DNA of 14,183 nucleotides from an uncultured Eubacteriales bacterium (GTDB taxonomy: Bacteria > Bacillota > Clostridia > Oscillospirales > Acutalibacteraceae): positions 1 to 14,183 of the forward strand of contig ONEU01000105.1 of the NCBI GenBank assembly GCA_900316925.1, read 5' to 3'. The notes under the pieces were generated by a model, which was given only the letters and a program-made list of their open reading frames with translations, had not been told where the DNA came from and made no database searches. Below are positions 12,065-14,183 of the stretch, one piece after another. Numbering within the stretch: the stretch's first letter is position 1; the number at the start of each line of letters is the position of its first letter. Position numbers and translations under genes: made by a program.

Positions 12065-14183
12065 TTATACCTCAGCCGTCTCGTAGTACCGTTCGGCGAA
12101 CCGCACGCTGTCCATCGCATCGGCTCCGTAGAAATCGGCCCCGATCATATCGGCATATTCCTGGTTGAGCACCGCTCCGCCCACCAGGGTGGTATAGGAG
12201 CTGTCTGTCTCTTTGAGCAGCCTGATGGTATCCGCCATTGCCGGAACGGTCGTCGTCATCAGTGCACTCAGCCCTACCAGCTTGCACTCATGCTCCTGTG
12301 CGGCCGCCAGAATGGTCTCGGGCGGGACGTCCCGTCCAAGGTCATAGACGGTAAAGCCATAGCTCTCCATCAGTACCTTGACAATATTCTTGCCGATATC
12401 ATGGATATCGCCCTTGACCGTGGCAAGAATGATCGACTTACGGCTATCCGTCTGATCGGTGGGAATCAGCTTCTTGACCTCTTCAAAGGCGGCGGAGGCT
12501 GCTTCGGCACTCATCAGAAGCTGCGGCAGATAGGCCTTCTTCTGCTCAAATGCCGTACCGATCTCATTCAGAGCCGGAATGATATGCTGATTGATTACCT
12601 CGAGAGGAGGGGTATGCTGCAGCAGTTCGGCGGCGTGTGCCTCTGCCCCTTCCTTGAGTCCCTTAACAATACAAGTGTGCAGGTCATCACGGGACTCTGT
12701 TTTGGTCTCTGCCTTCGCCTGTGACAGCTTTGAGGAGGCATATTCGATATAATCCACACAGCCCTTATCCAGACAGTTCAGAGCTCTGTATGTGTAATAG
12801 GTGTTCATCATCACCTCAGAAAACGGGTTCATAATCGCGCAGTTCAGTCCGCTGTGCAGCGCATTGGCATAAAACGTGGCGGTAATCAGCTCACGCTGCG
12901 GCAGTCCGAAGGAGATATTGGAAATCCCCAGACTGGTCTTCACCCCTAACTGTCTGATCAGGCGGACGGCCTCCAGCGTCACCACGGCACTCTCAGGATT
13001 GGAGGATACGGTGAGTGCCAGCGGATCAACAATGATATCCTTCTTCCGGATGCCGTAGGCGGCAGCCCGTTCCACGATCTTACGGGCGATCGCAGCTCTG
13101 TCGGCAGCACGATCGGGAATACCGTGTTCATCAATCGTCAGCGCAATCAACCCGCCACCGTATTTCTGCACCAGCGGCAGCACATGACTCATGCTCTCTT
13201 CCGTACCGTTGACAGAATTGACAAGGGGCTTGCCGTTATAGCAGCGCATGGCCGCTTCCAGCGTACTGAAATTGGTCGAATCCAGCTGCAGGGGCGTATC
13301 GGTAACAGCCTGTATCTCTTTGACACAGGTAATCATCATGGCAGTCTCGTCGATTTCCGGCAGTCCCACATTGACATCCAGAATATGCGCACCGGCTTCC
13401 GTCTGTCGAATGGCTTCATGTAGTATATAGCTCAGATTGCCGGTACGCAATGCTTCCTTGAGCTTCGGTTTTCCCGTCGGGTTGATCCTCTCGCCGATCA
13501 GGATCGGGTCATCACCGATAATCACCGCATGGGTGTACGATGAAGCCATGGTATACTCCTTCTCGGTCGGGCAGCAGAACGGGAGATCCTTGGTTTTTTC
13601 GATGGTACGGGCAATATAATCGGGATTCGTTCCGCAGCAGCCGCCAAGAATCAGCGCGCCGTGCTCTGCAAGCTGCCGCATATAGTCGGAAAAATCCTCG
13701 GCATTGATGTTAAAGACCGTTTCCCCGTCCACCACCTCAGGCAGACCGGCATTCGGATTGACGATGACAGGAACAGAGGCATATTTTTCAAACTCTCCGA
13801 TGATCTGCAGCATGATATCCGGCCCGAGAGAGCAGTTCATCCCGAGAGCATCCACATGGAGTCCCTCCAGCATAGCGATCATCGCAGCCGGGTCAGCACC
13901 TGTCATCAGCTTGCCGCCGGCGTCATAAACATTGGTAACAAAAACAGGCAGGTCACTGTTTTCTTTCACAGCGAGGACGGCAGCCTTGGTTTCCAGACTG
14001 TCGTTCATGGTTTCTATCAGAACAAGGTCCACCCCGCAGGCAGCCGCAATCCGGACGTTATCTGCATAAATGGACACGGCTTCTTCAAAGGACAGATCAC
14101 CCAGCGGCTCCAGAAGACGGCCGGTCGGTCCCATATCAAAGGCAACATAAGCCTCTTCTCTGCCCTCCGCCGCTTTTTTGGCG
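12065..14183 (-). CDS. metH: Cobalamin-dependent methionine synthase MetH (N-terminus beyond window)
   Basis: The enzyme transfers a methyl group from methyltetrahydrofolate to homocysteine through bound cobalamin. The reading frame stays open to the right edge, so the first part (perhaps 80-100 residues) is missing; 705 residues are visible. In order they show the homocysteine S-methyltransferase domain with its zinc cysteines (Cys codon at 13832-13834 in G-M-N-C, and G-G-C-C-G-T at about 13634-13645), the pterin-binding domain (I-G-E-R-I-N-P-T-G), the cobalamin cap region, and the B12-binding domain with G-D-I-H-D-I-G (ligand His codon at 12401-12403). The protein stops after the B12 domain; the C-terminal S-adenosylmethionine-dependent reactivation domain of E. 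coli MetH is absent, as in many Firmicutes, where a separate protein supplies it. ATG 14134 is internal, not the start. Promoter and any riboswitch lie outside the window. Confidence 0.95.
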   Translation of the reverse strand, partial: AKKAAEGREEAYVAFDMGPTGRLLEPLGDLSFEEAVSIYADNVRIAAACGVDLVLIETMNDSLETKAAVLAVKENSDLPVFVTNVYDAGGKLMTGADPAAMIAMLEGLHVDALGMNCSLGPDIMLQIIGEFEKYASVPVIVNPNAGLPEVVDGETVFNINAEDFSDYMRQLAEHGALILGGCCGTNPDYIARTIEKTKDLPFCCPTEKEYTMASSYTHAVIIGDDPILIGERINPTGKPKLKEALRTGNLSYILHEAIRQTEAGAHILDVNVGLPEIDETAMMITCVKEIQAVTDTPLQLDSTNFSTLEAAMRCYNGKPLVNSVNGTEESMSHVLPLVQKYGGGLIALTIDEHGIPDRAADRAAIARKIVERAAAYGIRKKDIIVDPLALTVSSNPESAVVTLEAVRLIRQLGVKTSLGISNISFGLPQRELITATFYANALHSGLNCAIMNPFSEVMMNTYYTYRALNCLDKGCVDYIEYASSKLSQAKAETKTESRDDLHTCIVKGLKEGAEAHAAELLQHTPPLEVINQHIIPALNEIGTAFEQKKAYLPQLLMSAEAASAAFEEVKKLIPTDQTDSRKSIILATVKGDIHDIGKNIVKVLMESYGFTVYDLGRDVPPETILAAAQEHECKLVGLSALMTTTVPAMADTIRLLKETDSSYTTLVGGAVLNQEYADMIGADFYGADAMDSVRFAERYYETAEV

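Overview
The window looks like a chromosomal segment from a spore-forming or spore-descended Firmicute of the class Clostridia, most likely a Ruminococcus-like member of the Oscillospiraceae. The evidence is the gene set: four sporulation families (YlbJ, YqfC, YqfD, SpoIIM), a bifunctional AdhE, a cobalamin-dependent MetH that ends at the B12 domain, a small dedicated sortase operon, strong GGAGG-type ribosome binding sites and typical sigma-A promoters. Genus is an inference from gene content and style only. No tRNA, rRNA, CRISPR array, insertion sequence or phage gene was seen.

Layout. Positions 1-190 hold two small inverted repeats and a consensus-quality sigma-A promoter. This drives a three-gene plus-strand operon (191-2451): a secreted protein with a C-terminal sorting-signal-like tail, a sortase that overlaps it by 8 bases, and a four-helix membrane protein, closed by a strong terminator at 2473-2509. 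Facing it on the minus strand are ylbJ (5112-3952) and a glutamine-dependent asparagine synthase gene (3929-2427). The synthase is cut off in its synthetase domain; its last 33 codons read antisense through the sortase operon terminator and into the last codons of the membrane-protein gene. Divergent from ylbJ is the translationally coupled pair yqfC-yqfD (5189-6691, plus strand).

The rest is on the minus strand, read from right to left: metH (incomplete at the right edge, stop at 12065), then spoIIM and a YesL/DUF624-like membrane protein as a two-gene unit (12010-10420), then adhE (10280-7653) with its own promoter, then a PflX/PflA-like radical SAM protein (7595-6702) behind a terminator hairpin.

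The genes fall into three themes. One is cell-surface display: sortase, likely substrate and membrane partner. The second is sporulation: ylbJ, yqfC, yqfD, spoIIM, and perhaps the damaged asparagine synthase that follows ylbJ. The third is anaerobic and one-carbon metabolism: adhE, the radical SAM protein and metH. The most interesting non-coding signals are a Rex-like redox operator lying on the -35 box of the adhE promoter, a perfect 14-bp inverted repeat whose arm contains the spoIIM start codons, and near-consensus sigma-E -10 sequences directly abutting the ribosome binding sites of both divergent genes ylbJ and yqfC. I did not find a wholly new multi-gene system; the sortase trio is the best candidate for a poorly described one.
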